A stretch of 20,150 bases of DNA from Podaxis mareebaensis (lineage: Eukaryota; Basidiomycota; Agaricomycetes; Agaricales; Agaricaceae), in the NCBI GenBank assembly GCA_018524725.1, contig JAEUWP010000492.1:1-20150 (forward strand), in the 5' to 3' direction. Of the stretch, positions 1-9,742 are shown piece by piece. Positions within the stretch are counted from its first letter, which is position 1. The number at the start of each line of letters is the position of its first letter. The notes under the pieces are model-generated. The model was not told the origin of the DNA. It worked only from the letters and a program-made list of their open reading frames with translations, and searched no databases. The position numbers were made by a program, and so were the translations under genes.

Positions 1-401
1 AATACTATGGGTTCTCCAGCGTAAGGAATCATCTTCCAGCCATGGGCCCAGGCGGAGTCAAAGTTGTTATGGATCGTTTGGACATACAACCCATTGGGAT
101 CGAAGATGTGAGTGAAGGGGGCATTCTCCCAAGTGATGCGTAATATTTTGGTCATCATGCAGTCGGTCTCATAGAAGAGTGGTCCAGGTGTTGGCCAATC
201 TTCAGAGAATAGGGATGCGTGGCCAGGAAGGCGACGATTGGCAAAAGCTTCGTTGCGGTAGCGGGTTGAGTCTTCAGCTGGTATACCCGCATCTTGAGTG
301 GTGGAACGGGAGGCATTGGGGAGTCCAAGCTCGTGGACTAAGGCGTGATAAATGATGTTGTGGCGGGAGGTACCAGGCTGGCTCATAACACTACTTGCCA
401 T
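1..401 (-). CDS. Family A protein, copy 1, N-terminal part (partial at the left edge)
   Basis: On the minus strand a frame is open from an ATG at 401-399 through the left edge of the window (about 133 codons, no stop). A second in-frame ATG at 386-384 is the more likely start: the first five codons lie in the end of the neighbouring DDE fragment, and the related copy at 10391-11127 begins at the matching ATG. Readable pieces are MSQPGTSRHN, NEAFANRRLPGHASLF and ITWENAPFTHIFDPNGLYV. There is no signal peptide or membrane segment. I do not recognise the family and give no function. The segment is CpG-rich, unlike its neighbour, and uses CGx arginine codons freely, so it is either young, unmethylated or under selection. 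Because it exists in at least two copies near transposons, it is probably a repeated element gene rather than a single-copy host gene. Confidence 0.6.
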   Translation of the reverse strand, partial: MASSVMSQPGTSRHNIIYHALVHELGLPNASRSTTQDAGIPAEDSTRYRNEAFANRRLPGHASLFSEDWPTPGPLFYETDCMMTKILRITWENAPFTHIFDPNGLYVQTIHNNFDSAWAHGWKMIPYAGEPIV

Positions 402-714
402 ATTCAAGTGTCTCACTAGCCTCTTTGATCCAACCTGCAGTTGGACAAATCACATCTGACTAATAAATGCCTCAGCCAACACCTTTTTTCTTCAGTGGCT
501 GCTCTCCTTCTGGATACCAGGCCTTTTTCATCCCATTATTAGCCTGAGCTGTCATTTCATCTTGGGCAACAAGGACAAGTCAACATTCAACAAAATTGTT
601 GGAGGCTTTGTTGACTTTCTTTGTCACATCATCTTGTTCAAACTCCACCAACTAGTACCATAATTGATCAATTGTTGGGATAAATTCATTTTATTGCTCT
701 GCAATGACATCTGG
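385..714 (-). pseudogene. DDE-type transposase fragment (decayed)
   Basis: Read on the minus strand from 714 leftwards, one frame carries the transposase-like blocks QDEMTAQANNG, EGEQPLKKKG and LEYGK, ending around 385 with a CYE-like residue run. From memory these blocks resemble a DDE endonuclease family common in basidiomycete genomes; no search was run. The frame has several stops (TAA, TAG, TGA) and no CpG at all, so it is dead. Both ends are cut: the N-terminal side stops exactly where LTR sequence starts at 715, and the C-terminal side passes into the CpG-rich family A gene. The missing N-terminal part is not found on the far side of the chromovirus. No terminal inverted repeats of the DNA transposon are visible. 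Confidence 0.55.
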
Positions 715-1190
715 TGTTACACTCCTCTTGTTTCCACCGTCATCCATGTCTCTTTCGCATTCCCACCTCACTGCTCGTCGACCACCTCTCTGTCTCCCGA
801 CTCCAAGCATCCATCTTGACCCGCCTTCCATTGCAACTTCGGCCCCACCTTGGATCTTCCGAAGAAGCACTATGTTTAGCACTTGGGCTCAGTGATATGT
901 TGTGTAATAATAGCTTGCCTTCTGAAGATCTCATCTTACCTCCGGCTCAGTCTTCTATACTTAGAGTACTGGAGTAACTATGAAGATTCTCCTTGAAGAC
1001 ATGTAGAATAGCAATTGCTTTCATATTTAGATAGCTCGTAAAGTAAGTAGAGCTTAGCTTTACAACCATTTGTACATAGTGCGAGAATAGTGAGGACTGT
1101 CTTCCACTTTATCTTCTTGCTGTGTGAGAGCTCTACCTGCCTCGACAGGATAACTGGTGTAACAGCTAAACCTATGGAGTAGCCTGTGAC
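715..1190 (+). repeat. Partial LTR (nt 1-476 of the 648-nt LTR)
   Basis: This segment starts TGTTACACTCC and aligns collinearly with the two full LTRs at 1191 and 9743. It ends at GTGAC, which matches LTR nt 472-476 (GCGAC at 1662-1666), and the complete 5' LTR begins at the next base. The remaining 172 nt of this LTR copy are not present on the other side of the element. It keeps more CpG than the 5' LTR at several aligned sites, for example CCCGCC and TTCCGAAG, so it is useful for inferring the ancestral sequence. Confidence 0.9.
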
Positions 1191-1838
1191 TGTTACACTC
1201 CTCTTGTTTCCACCACCATCCATGTCTCTTTCGCAGTCCCACCTCATCATTTGTCAACTGCCTTTCCACTTCTCGACTCCAAACGTCCATCTTGACCTGC
1301 CTTCCATTGCAACTTCGGTCCCACCTCGGATCTTCTGAAGAAGCACTATGTTTAGCACTCGGGCTTGGTGATATGTTGTGTAATAATAGCTTGCCTTCTG
1401 TAGATCTCATCTTACCTCAGGCTCGGTCTTCTATACTTAGAGTACTGAAGTAGTTACGAAGATTCTCCTTTAGGACATGTAAGATAGCAATCGCCCTAGT
1501 ATTTAGATAGCTCATAAAGTAAGTAGGACTTAGCTTTACGATCATTTGTACATAGCGTGAGAATAGCAAGGACTGTCTTCCACTTTATCTTCTTGCCACG
1601 TGAGAGCTCTACCTGCCTTGACAGGATAACTGGCATAACAGCTAAACCTACAGAGTAGCCTGCGACCTTACAAAGTCGTATCTCTCCCTAGGCAGTCCCT
1701 GCAAGATTTCCAGCCAGCCTCTAGTTCTCTCTGGAGAACGGATGGGCGTTCCGCTTCAGGAACTTAATAGCACTGGGGTGTCTTAGGACAGTATCTCTCC
1801 ACACTGAGATGACATGTAGAAACCGTCTCTACATAACA
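1191..1838 (+). repeat. 5' LTR (648 bp)
   Basis: It begins TGTTACACTCC and ends CTACATAACA, giving 5-bp inverted termini TGTTA/TAACA. It has exactly the same length as the 3' LTR. Differences from the 3' LTR are mostly transitions at CpG-derived sites. By the self-priming match, U3 would be about 1191-1530 and R would start near 1531. Confidence 0.95.
1500..1542 (+). promoter_or_regulatory. Putative LTR core promoter and RNA start
   Basis: A TATA-like TATTTAGATAG at 1500-1510 lies about 21-31 nt upstream of TAGCTTTACGAT at 1531-1542. That 12-mer (TAGCTTTACAAT in the 3' LTR at 10083-10094) is the reverse complement of the sequence just after the LTR. In Tf1-type elements the first bases of the mRNA pair with this site, so the RNA start is inferred near 1531. 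The inference rests on the complementarity, not on expression data. Confidence 0.5.
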
Positions 1839-1840
1839 GA

Positions 1841-1852
1841 ATTGTAAAGCTA
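1841..1852 (+). other. Primer binding site of the self-priming type
   Basis: ATTGTAAAGCTA starts two bases after the 5' LTR. It is a perfect 12-nt reverse complement of TAGCTTTACAAT in the 3' LTR (10083-10094) and matches 11 of 12 in the 5' LTR. There is no TGG-type tRNA primer site here. Self-priming from the folded 5' end of the mRNA is established for Tf1 and predicted for sushi elements. Confidence 0.75.
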
Positions 1853-1884
1853 TACTTCCACTCCTTACCTTCTCTTTCGTCCTC

Positions 1885-3192
1885 ATGGCTACGAGTTGAC
1901 CCGAGTCTCCTGCAAGATAATTTCAGTGGAGCATCCTCGGCCAAAGTCTCCTGCAAGATAACTTCAGTGGATCACCCTCCGACCTTTTGTCCGGACTGTC
2001 ATCCAACACGTCTCATTTACCCCTGCCTATTACTAGGCGTACACCATCCAATCTGTATCCCTGACCCCCTCCTCCTTCCTACCGACCCCTCTCCGATTCC
2101 CGTTTTGCAGAAATCCAAAGCCTCCTTCAGAGAGCACGCTCCGAGAGCAACTTTTGAAATCGACTCAATAACTACACCCGTGGTACAGAGAATATAATCC
2201 TTATTGACAGCAAATCCTACACAAAACGAGAACTATTAGGAATCTACTACACCCTCCATTACTCACGAGAAGGTGAAGCAGAACTTCCCGAATCTCCACT
2301 CAGTGTCTACCAAGACACTGACGTCCTTCTTCACTACAAGCTCCAGCACAGCTGGCAGTTTGAGACCCTTCCCACATTTGTCGAACATCCCACTCTCTTC
2401 ACACAGTTTGAAGAACGCTTTCAGCAGGCCAAGCAAGCCCAGAGTCTATATCTCCATTGGACAGGTTCCCCTCGAGAAATCAACCAAGCTGAAGCACTTC
2501 TCAGAGCTTTCGAATGCCATTTGAGCCATCGTCAGTGCACAACTACACCGGTACCCCTTCACTTAACTACTACCTCAACCACCTTCCCTTCAGCCAAGCA
2601 GACGGCTACCAGAGAGTCAGAACCCTTGAACCCGCTGCAACAATTCCAAATTATCGAACCACCATCATATCATTCGACTCGACCATCAACCCCAGAACTA
2701 GTCCCAACCAACACTACCCGAACTGTTTTGCACAGGCATACCACATCACTAACTGAGCAGTCAGAATCACAGAGTTCTACGTTTGCATCTGCAACGAGTG
2801 TACAACCCAAGACCCAGATCGATACACCTTTGCCCCTATCTCCACACTCGTGGCTAGGACCGGATACACAGCCTTCCTCGAGGTACCCAGAGACACAAAT
2901 TTTACCCTCAGTACCCATTACCCAAACCTCTGATACCTTTGGAACCAATGAGTCACAATCATATTCATCCCAAACCCCAATGCCGACCGATACTACACCT
3001 CTGAGCCGATCTATTACAGAGACACAGAGGCCAGAGTTACCTATCGATCAGACACACCTACAGAGACCGACTCATCTGACACCAAGAGTACCAGGTACTA
3101 CATCATCGACCTCGACTCTGTTTAGTCAACCACCATCTCCTCCTCCTCCCAATCCACCACAAGGACCACCAGCTCGTCGACAGAACGCAGCC
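1885..3192 (+). pseudogene. N-terminal extension in frame with Gag (unknown domain)
   Basis: Frame 1 upstream of the Gag ATG is essentially open from an ATG at 1885, with TGA at 1897, 2062 and 2155 and one TAA at 1918. From about 2080 to 2540 it encodes a folded-looking, mixed-charge region (for example SRFAEIQSLLQRAR, DSKSYTKRELLGIYYTLHYS, FEERFQQAKQAQSLYLHW). From about 2540 to 3190 it is Ser/Thr/Pro/Gln-rich and ends in a proline run (PPSPPPPNPPQGPP). I do not recognise the first domain. It runs without a frame change into Gag, so it is either a roughly 430-residue Gag extension or a separate leader product. The real start is uncertain because of the 41-nt duplication; the ATG at 3193 (GCCATGG context) could start Gag alone. 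Confidence 0.6.
1904..1979 (+). repeat. Imperfect 41-nt tandem duplication in the leader
   Basis: AGTCTCCTGCAAGATAA occurs at 1904 and again at 1945, followed in both by near-identical TTCAGTGGA. The 41-nt period is not a multiple of three. The first unit holds the only in-frame TAA (1918-1920) seen in the gag frame, which makes the start of the upstream frame unclear. Confidence 0.85.
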
Positions 3193-4350
3193 ATGGCCAC
3201 ACCTAAAGCCCTGAAGATTCAACTGTTCAATGGTGAACCTCATAACTTCCAAACATTCCAGGATCAACTTCGACTCGTCTTCGATGACCATTGAGCCACA
3301 TTTCAAAATGTGCAAAATAACATTGACAACTGAAAGAAAATCCTTTACATGCTCCAGTACATGACCAAAGGTAACGCTGCTGGATTCCGCAATGCCTTTA
3401 TGAAAGAAAAGTGGAATACCACCAATAACGCCTATGAGTATGGTACTTGGCACGATTTCAACATCTGACTTGAAGACCACTTCAAACCAAAGATTGAAGC
3501 GACGCAAGCTACCGAAAAACTTTGATGCACTCGTCTCAATATATCCAAAATGGACATCACTGTCTTCAATCAGATGTTTACCTACCTTCTGAGTCAGGTG
3601 AACATCACTGATGACAACCATAAAGTCCATCTCTATGTCGACTCTATTCCCAACTGGGTACAGTGGCAACTCTATTTAATGACTCAACCTCCTACTACCT
3701 ACACCCAATGGCAAGCTGACGTTGCTAGGATTGTTAACAACTTCCAGCAATATCAGATGCACAAGACTGGCAGAGGACCTTCTTCCCAATTATCCTACTT
3801 TAATGATGCTTTCAATGATGCCCCTCGAAACAAGTTTGTCTACAAAGAACACAGACTCCCACCAGGCGAACCTATGGATATCAATGCACTCGAAGAGTTC
3901 TCTTCTGGAGACGAAGAAGAAATCCCCAACTTCTCAGATGAAGAAGATGACTACACCAAGCAAGGCATTTCAGTAAACGCCATCCTAACTGACTGGCAAC
4001 AAGACTGAATGAAATGTGGAGCATGCATCACCTGTGGTAACATGAACCACTGGGCGTGCTCATGCCCCCTCCATAGGAACCGACAATCTCCGATAAATCA
4101 GAGACGATTCCAGAAAGGAAAACGACCTTCCTCTTGGCCATTGGCCTCAACCCCCTCCTCTTCTTCAAACTGATCACGTCCCTCTTCTTCTTCTTCTTCC
4201 AATCCTTCTCCATCCCGTCTCAACACCCTTAACACAATCAAGGTTGCTTTCGCCGAAATGACTGCTGAAGATCAGAACGAACTAGCTAATCATGCAATGG
4301 CCAAGATTGTCGAAGAAGAACAACAGTCTTTTCTGCAAGGACCAGAGTAG
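3193..4350 (+). pseudogene. gag: Gag (capsid and nucleocapsid), broken by TGA codons
   Basis: The ATG at 3193 has a strong context (GCAGCCATGGCC). The product starts MATPKALKIQLFNGEP and continues with a Ty3-type capsid region (QWQLYLM, TYTQWQADVARIVNNFQQY), then an acidic stretch and one CCHC zinc knuckle at 4024-4065, CITCGNMNHWACSC, spacing C-x2-C-x4-H-x4-C. A Ser/Arg-rich tail follows and the frame ends at TAG 4348-4350. In-frame TGA lies at 3292, 3331, 3466, 3523, 4006 and 4171, and there is no TAA or TAG before the end. Gag would form the virus-like particle and bind the element RNA. The breaks make this copy non-functional unless TGA is read through. Confidence 0.88.
4290..4350 (+). 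other. gag-pol frame overlap (-1)
   Basis: Pol lies in frame 3 and Gag in frame 1, a -1 relation. The last stop in the pol frame before pol is TAA 4287-4289, so both frames are open from 4290 to the Gag stop at 4348, and pol has its first ATG at 4392. I do not see a standard X-XXY-YYZ slippery heptamer in the overlap, so the mode of Pol expression is unresolved: a -1 shift at a non-standard site, or re-initiation at 4392. Confidence 0.5.
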
Positions 4351-4391
4351 AGGCAACACCTCTGAGTCCTTCTAAATTTTCGAATTCTAGT

Positions 4392-7300
4392 ATGAACCTT
4401 GAACCCCCATTTGATATACAGAACCATTATGATTCCTGTTGGACCGCTCGAAAATATCTCGCTCATAAAATAGAGAGTAGGAAACTGTCTAGAGAACCTC
4501 CTGTACCGGCTACAGATTCGAACTTAGATCAGATTTCGACTACCCACTCTTCCACTGAGCCAATGATAGCTGAAATCTGTTTATCAGCATCGACCAACAA
4601 CAAGTCTCTGTATATTCCAGCCATACTAAAGAATCTGAATTCTTCCACAGTTGCCACTATCTACCCACTACTTGACAGCGGTGCGCAAGGAGATTTCGTC
4701 TCTCCCTCGACCGTTCAACGGCTTGGGTTAAGAATGATACCCTTGACTAGACCCATACCAGTACGAAATGTCGACGGTACTATGAATGTAGGCCATGCCA
4801 TTACTGCACAAGCAGAATTGCAGCTACACATAGATAATCATGACATAGATGTTACTTGCTATGTTGCAGAAATTGGAGAGCAACCGATGATTATCAGCCT
4901 CCCATTTCTCGAAAAACACAACCCCGACATCAATTGGACAAAATGTACCTTTTGATGGCGAACCAGGAGATCTAAGATCCCTGCTATAAATGTTGATAAC
5001 ATGGATACCAAAAACAAGATCCAGATTGACCATATCCAGTTAGCCAAAAAGGCAACTGAGAATGTTCCGCATTCCGTCCACAGGAAAGCTAGACTCGATT
5101 ATGAAGCACAGCTTGACCTAGCACATGCTACCCTAGAGATCAATACCAAGATCTCAGAAGCACAGAAGTCCTATCAAGCATATCACAGCTCAAAGAAGTC
5201 TGTGGATCCAAAGGACATTGTCCCAAAAGTTTATTGGGATTACCTAAACCTATTCAGTGAAAAGGAATCAGAAAGATATCCTCCTTCACGACTGTATGAT
5301 CACAAGATCGACCTAAAACCAGACTTTAAACCTGAAGCAGCTAAATTGTACTGCCTGATGGACAATGAACTGTTAGAGGTAAAGCAATTCTTAGATGATA
5401 ACCAATGAAAAGGTTACATCAGGAAATCTGAAAGCCTGCAAGCCACACCATTCTTCTTCATATCAAAGAAAGATGGAAAGCTGCGACCTGTTCAGGATTA
5501 CAGACATTTGAACCAGTTCATGGTGAAAAATGCATATCCTATTCCTTCTATTTCTGGAATACTAGATCGCCTCAAGGGTGCCAAGTATTTCATGACTCTT
5601 GATATTTGTGCAGGATACAACAATATCCGCATTTGAGAAGGTGACCAATGGAAAGGCACCTTCTGAACCCCCTTTGGTCTTTTCGAACCGAACGTCATGT
5701 TCTTCAGAATGACTAACAGCCCAGCCACATTCCAAGCAATGATGGACCATATATTTCGTGACCTGATAGACAAGCCCAGATGCACCGTGGTCATTGTCTA
5801 CATGGATGATATCCTTATTTTCTCTGATGATCTCTCTTCTTTATGAAAAGAAACTCATGAAGTTCTGAAGAGGCTAAGAGAGAATGATCTCTATGTCAAA
5901 CCTGAGAAGTGTAAATTCGAACAGACTTCTGTCAAATATCTCGGGATGAACATTTCTCAGAATCAGATCAGAATGTTGAAAGACAAACTGGCTGGTATCA
6001 AAGATTGGCCTAGACCGAAATGTGTCCGAGATGTATGGAAATTCATAGGCTTTGCTAACTTTTATAGGAAATTCATACATCATTACTCCCACCTATGTGC
6101 CCCTCTCAATGCACTCCTCCGAAAGAATCAAAACTTCGAATGGAACAACGCTGCAGAGCAAGCCTTCACAGCCTTAAAGGAGACCTTCCAAAGAGAACCC
6201 CTTCTCTGCACACTAGATACATCCAGACCCTTCATCATTGAGACCGATGCTTCCGATTACACCACCAGTGGAGTACTTATCCAGAAAGATGACAATGGAA
6301 ATGAACACCCATGTGCATTCTGATCAAAGTCATTAACCCCAACAGAGTGAAATTATGCCACTCCTGATAAGGAACTCCTGGCAATCAAGCAAGCCTTCAA
6401 TGAATGGCGCCACTACCTACATTCTGCTCCCTATGAAATTGAAGTTCGATCGGATCATGACAACCTCTGACACTGGCAAGATGCCAGAAAACTATCGAAA
6501 TGACACGTCCGAACCTGGGTTGAACTGCAGGAATACAAATTCCACATCAAACATTATCCAGGCAAGGCAATACCAGTCACTGACGCACTCTCTAGACGAC
6601 CAGACCATGAAGTCGACAAGTCGAAAGAGAACATCAACAGAGTCCTCCTTCCGAAGGAGCTCTTCGTCAACACTATTACAGCAGATGGTACACCAACTCC
6701 ATCACCACCATCCCAGACTGCTTCACAACAACCTCTACCATCACAACCATTGTTAGATGAAAAATGCGAGATCCTTGCAAGACATCATGATCATCACTCC
6801 ACAGGACATCCAGGCATTGACGAAACAATTCGCTGAGTCTGCACAGAAACCAATTGGCCAGGCCTTCGAGACTTCATTCAAAATTATGTGACAGGCTGCC
6901 ATATCTGTCAACAATTTAATATTGACAGAAGACCCAATCACCCTTCCCTTCACCCCTTGGAACCATCACCATCATTACGTCCCTTCGCAGACATGTCCAT
7001 GGACCTCATCACAGGTCTACCCAAGACTGCTGAAGGCTATGACGCCATATTGTCCGTGGTGGACCATGGACTTACAAAGGGGATACTAGTACTACTGACT
7101 ACGAAAACAGCAACCTTCGAAGACATAGCCACCTTGCTGACAAAGCACTTCTATCCACACTATGGAATTCCTGCCTCAATCATAGCAGATCGAGATCCAA
7201 GATGGGCAGGGAAAGCTGCTAAAGCATTTTATTCCACCTTAGGAATCAATTTACAACTATCCACCGCCTACCATCCACAATCAGATGGAGCGACAGAACG

Positions 7301-8084
7301 ATCACACCAAGAACTCGAAGTATACCTATCGAAGTATTGCTACAAAGACCCCAAGTCATGGGCTGACAAGTTGTCACACTTCGAATACAAGTATAACTCG
7401 ACCACACATGCCAGAAACGAGAAGATGCCATTTGAGCTTCTCTATGGATATAATCCTCCCCCTATCCCTGAACTCCTCATCCGAACCAATGCCCCTGCAT
7501 CAAACGAATGACTATTTGATATAGATCAATCCTGATGCAATGCTGCAGAAGTCATGAAGGAAAATGCTAAACGAATGATCGCCCGAAGAACGCCTTGAAC
7601 AGAGATGTATGAAAAAGGCAACAGAGTTTGGTTAGATGCTAGGAACCTTCCCCTGCAGGAACAGAAAGTGAAAATTCGTCCCCGAAGATATGGCCCCTTT
7701 ACCGTCAAGAAATGAAAAGGACCACTCACATATGAACTCGCCCTGCCTACCGCATGGAAGCTTCACCCCACATTCCACGTCTCTCTCTTGAAACGATACA
7801 AGAAGACTGACCAGAATATCTCTGAACCCGAGCCTTCTCAGCTGGAGTTAATAGATGGAGAAGAAGAGTATGAAATTGAATCTATTCTTAACCACAGAAT
7901 TCGCCAAAGCTGAACTGCCTATCTCATCCACTGGAAAGGCTATCCAAATTCAGACAACACTTGGGAAGATGAAGAAAACTTGACAAGGAACACTTCAAAG
8001 ATTTTAGTAGAGTATAAAAAGAGACATTTCATTCCCCCATTCCAAAAGCTTGTCACTTCCAAACATACTCATGTCAAACGCTAG
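4392..8084 (+). pseudogene. pol: Pol: protease, RT, RNase H, integrase, chromodomain
   Basis: A single frame of 1231 codons ending at TAG 8082-8084, with 15 internal TGA and no internal TAA or TAG. Domains in order: aspartic protease with DSG at 4674-4682; RT with [16 protein letters not shown] and catalytic YMDD at 5799-5810; RNase H with ETDAS (Asp at 6246), KELLAIKQAF and SDHDNL; integrase with the HHCC finger (CHIC at 6897-6908) and catalytic Asp 7002, Asp 7188 and Glu 7296, spacing D-x61-D-x35-E; a GPF-like module (YGPFTVKK); and a C-terminal chromodomain around 7866-8030 (EYEIESIL, LIHWKGYPNSDNTWEDEENL), which in chromoviruses guides integration to marked chromatin. TGA positions: 4953, 5406, 5634, 5664, 5844, 6321, 6348, 6468, 6501, 6834, 7509, 7533, 7596, 7713, 7911. 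At 5634 the family normally has Arg or Lys, consistent with CGA-to-TGA change. No frameshift is needed anywhere. Confidence 0.96.
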
Positions 8085-9708
8085 TTCCTTCTCTGTCAAT
8101 GACTATGCCACCATTGAGCCAGCAATGTCTGGAACGGAAAGCTTCACAGAGCTCCTCCATGGAGACTCTCCAACCAGAGGATCTGACAGCGACTACATCA
8201 TGATGTCTCCCTCAGACCACCTCGAGTTTGCTACCATCCAGAGCGAACCATCCCCAATCACTAGTACCAACCCATTCCATCAACATTCATTCACTCATCC
8301 AGCATCTATGACACCTACCTCCAATCCACTGCATGCCAGTCTTCCAAACCACACAACGACTGTTCCAGAAGATGAAAACTATCAGAATTTCCTTCGACAA
8401 GCCCTTACCACCATTCCCCAAAGGAACCCAGATTGTCATCCATTGGGACAACACCATCGAGTGCTGGACCCATGAACATCTGGAAATCCAACTGATCTCC
8501 CCCATCCATATAACCCCTCGAGTAATATCTACCAGACTGCTACCTCCCTCGCCCAGGCCGCTGGTTATCCAAGTGCAGCCGACGTACTCACAGACCTGAG
8601 AAGCTGGAACCCACCAGCTCTGGAACCAGGAGATGAGTTATGGTTTAATTTCCGAGACGCAGCTACCTGAGCAACACAACCCCTCTACAATGTCGCTTCG
8701 CAGTACAGAACCCAACATCAGGTCCAGTATGCGAAGAACCTTGTCAGACAGGCATGTACCTTTCTCACTGCTGCCTCGACTGCAGAGACCCCCGCCTTCG
8801 TCGCCTCGCTCCATCAACAGTATGGAAGCAAGCACACCACGACACACTCTTCCATCTCGAACCCCTCCTCCTCCACTCACACCCAATGCACAGAGATGGA
8901 TTGAGTATCTCAGTCTCGAGAGTCCAGTACAACAGATACTGGAAGCCAAACACGAGTTACACCAGAGAACTATCCCTGGCAGTATCAATGAGATCGAGGA
9001 ATCCTTGTTGCTGAGGGAAGAGCCTATTCCCATTGAGCATGAACTGACCCATTCGTCCCAGAGACCCTTCAGTCTTGAGCTAAGGCTTCAGTCGAACAGA
9101 AGCCTGACATCGCCACCTACCCGAACTTACCAACCCTCATAAACGTCTTGACTCTGCAAGGAGAGTTGAACCCCATCTCCAAATACCCCAACTGGGAATG
9201 CCACATTCAACGACGAACTCTTCCCCTCACCATCGTGAAACTTCTTCCTCCCAATCTTCTCAGAGTATATGCACAAGGCTGTTGGCTTTGTTTAGGAGTA
9301 GGACATATCGCCTCAGACTGTCTGAACCACATGTGCCGATTCTGTCAAGGACAAAATCACCACTCTTGGCAGTGCATTCAACGTCCTCAGACTCCCGTCG
9401 TCCCGTCTCGCTACCAATCCCCTGTTAACAGCCCTATGTACAAAGAAGCCAAGAAGCGTGTCCAGTTTCTCACCAACACTCTGACTCTCAGCCAAAGAGG
9501 ATGACAGAATATGTTATATGAAGATGCCTTCACCCTTATCCCTCGACCTATCCCTCATGATTGTGGAGCATTAGAGAATACCACCACTGAGTATACTTTC
9601 AATCCTATCATGAAGCAGACCGAAGGATGACATGTCACCACTAACAACGTCCCCATCCAGAATCAGTCCAAGTGACGCCTCGCCAAAATCGACACTTGTT
9701 ATAGGTAG
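8071..9708 (+). pseudogene. Third frame downstream of pol with two CCHC zinc knuckles
   Basis: The ATG at 8071 overlaps the end of pol by 14 nt in another frame. Frame 1 then runs to TAG 9706-9708 (546 codons) with TGA at 8473, 8668, 8902, 8989, 9034, 9040, 9076, 9502, 9628 and 9673, and no TAA or TAG. The N-terminal third is Ser/Thr/Pro-rich; the middle has a helix-like region (AAGYPSAADVLTDLRSWNPP, EPGDELWFNFRDAAT). The C-terminal part has two adjacent zinc knuckles, CWLCLGVGHIASDC (9280-9321) and CRFCQGQNHHSWQC (9334-9375), both C-x2-C-x4-H-x4-C. Such knuckles bind nucleic acid, so an RNA or DNA binding role is inferred; there is no membrane segment to suggest an envelope. Between about 8860 and 9090 the clustered TGA codons and an open frame 2 suggest compensating indels, so the protein there is uncertain. 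I do not know a named family for it. Confidence 0.65.
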
Positions 9709-9731
9709 ATCGATCCAGAGTTCAATTACAC

Positions 9732-9742
9732 AAAGGGGATGA
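9732..9742 (+). other. Polypurine tract
   Basis: AAAGGGGATGA abuts the first base of the 3' LTR at 9743. Position and purine content fit the primer for plus-strand DNA synthesis. Confidence 0.75.

Noticed and set aside
978..1410. Minus-strand frames across the LTR copies
   Set aside because: They repeat in each LTR copy and lie in U3/R sequence; no coding character beyond chance.
3103..3669. 188-codon minus-strand frame
   Set aside because: It lies antisense to the clear Gag frame and has no recognisable motif; its openness mirrors the codon pattern of gag.
4392..8084. A non-standard code in which TGA means Trp
   Set aside because: TGG Trp codons are common in the same frames, many CGA codons remain, and at least one TGA site (5634) is normally Arg or Lys. 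LTR comparison shows CpG decay directly.
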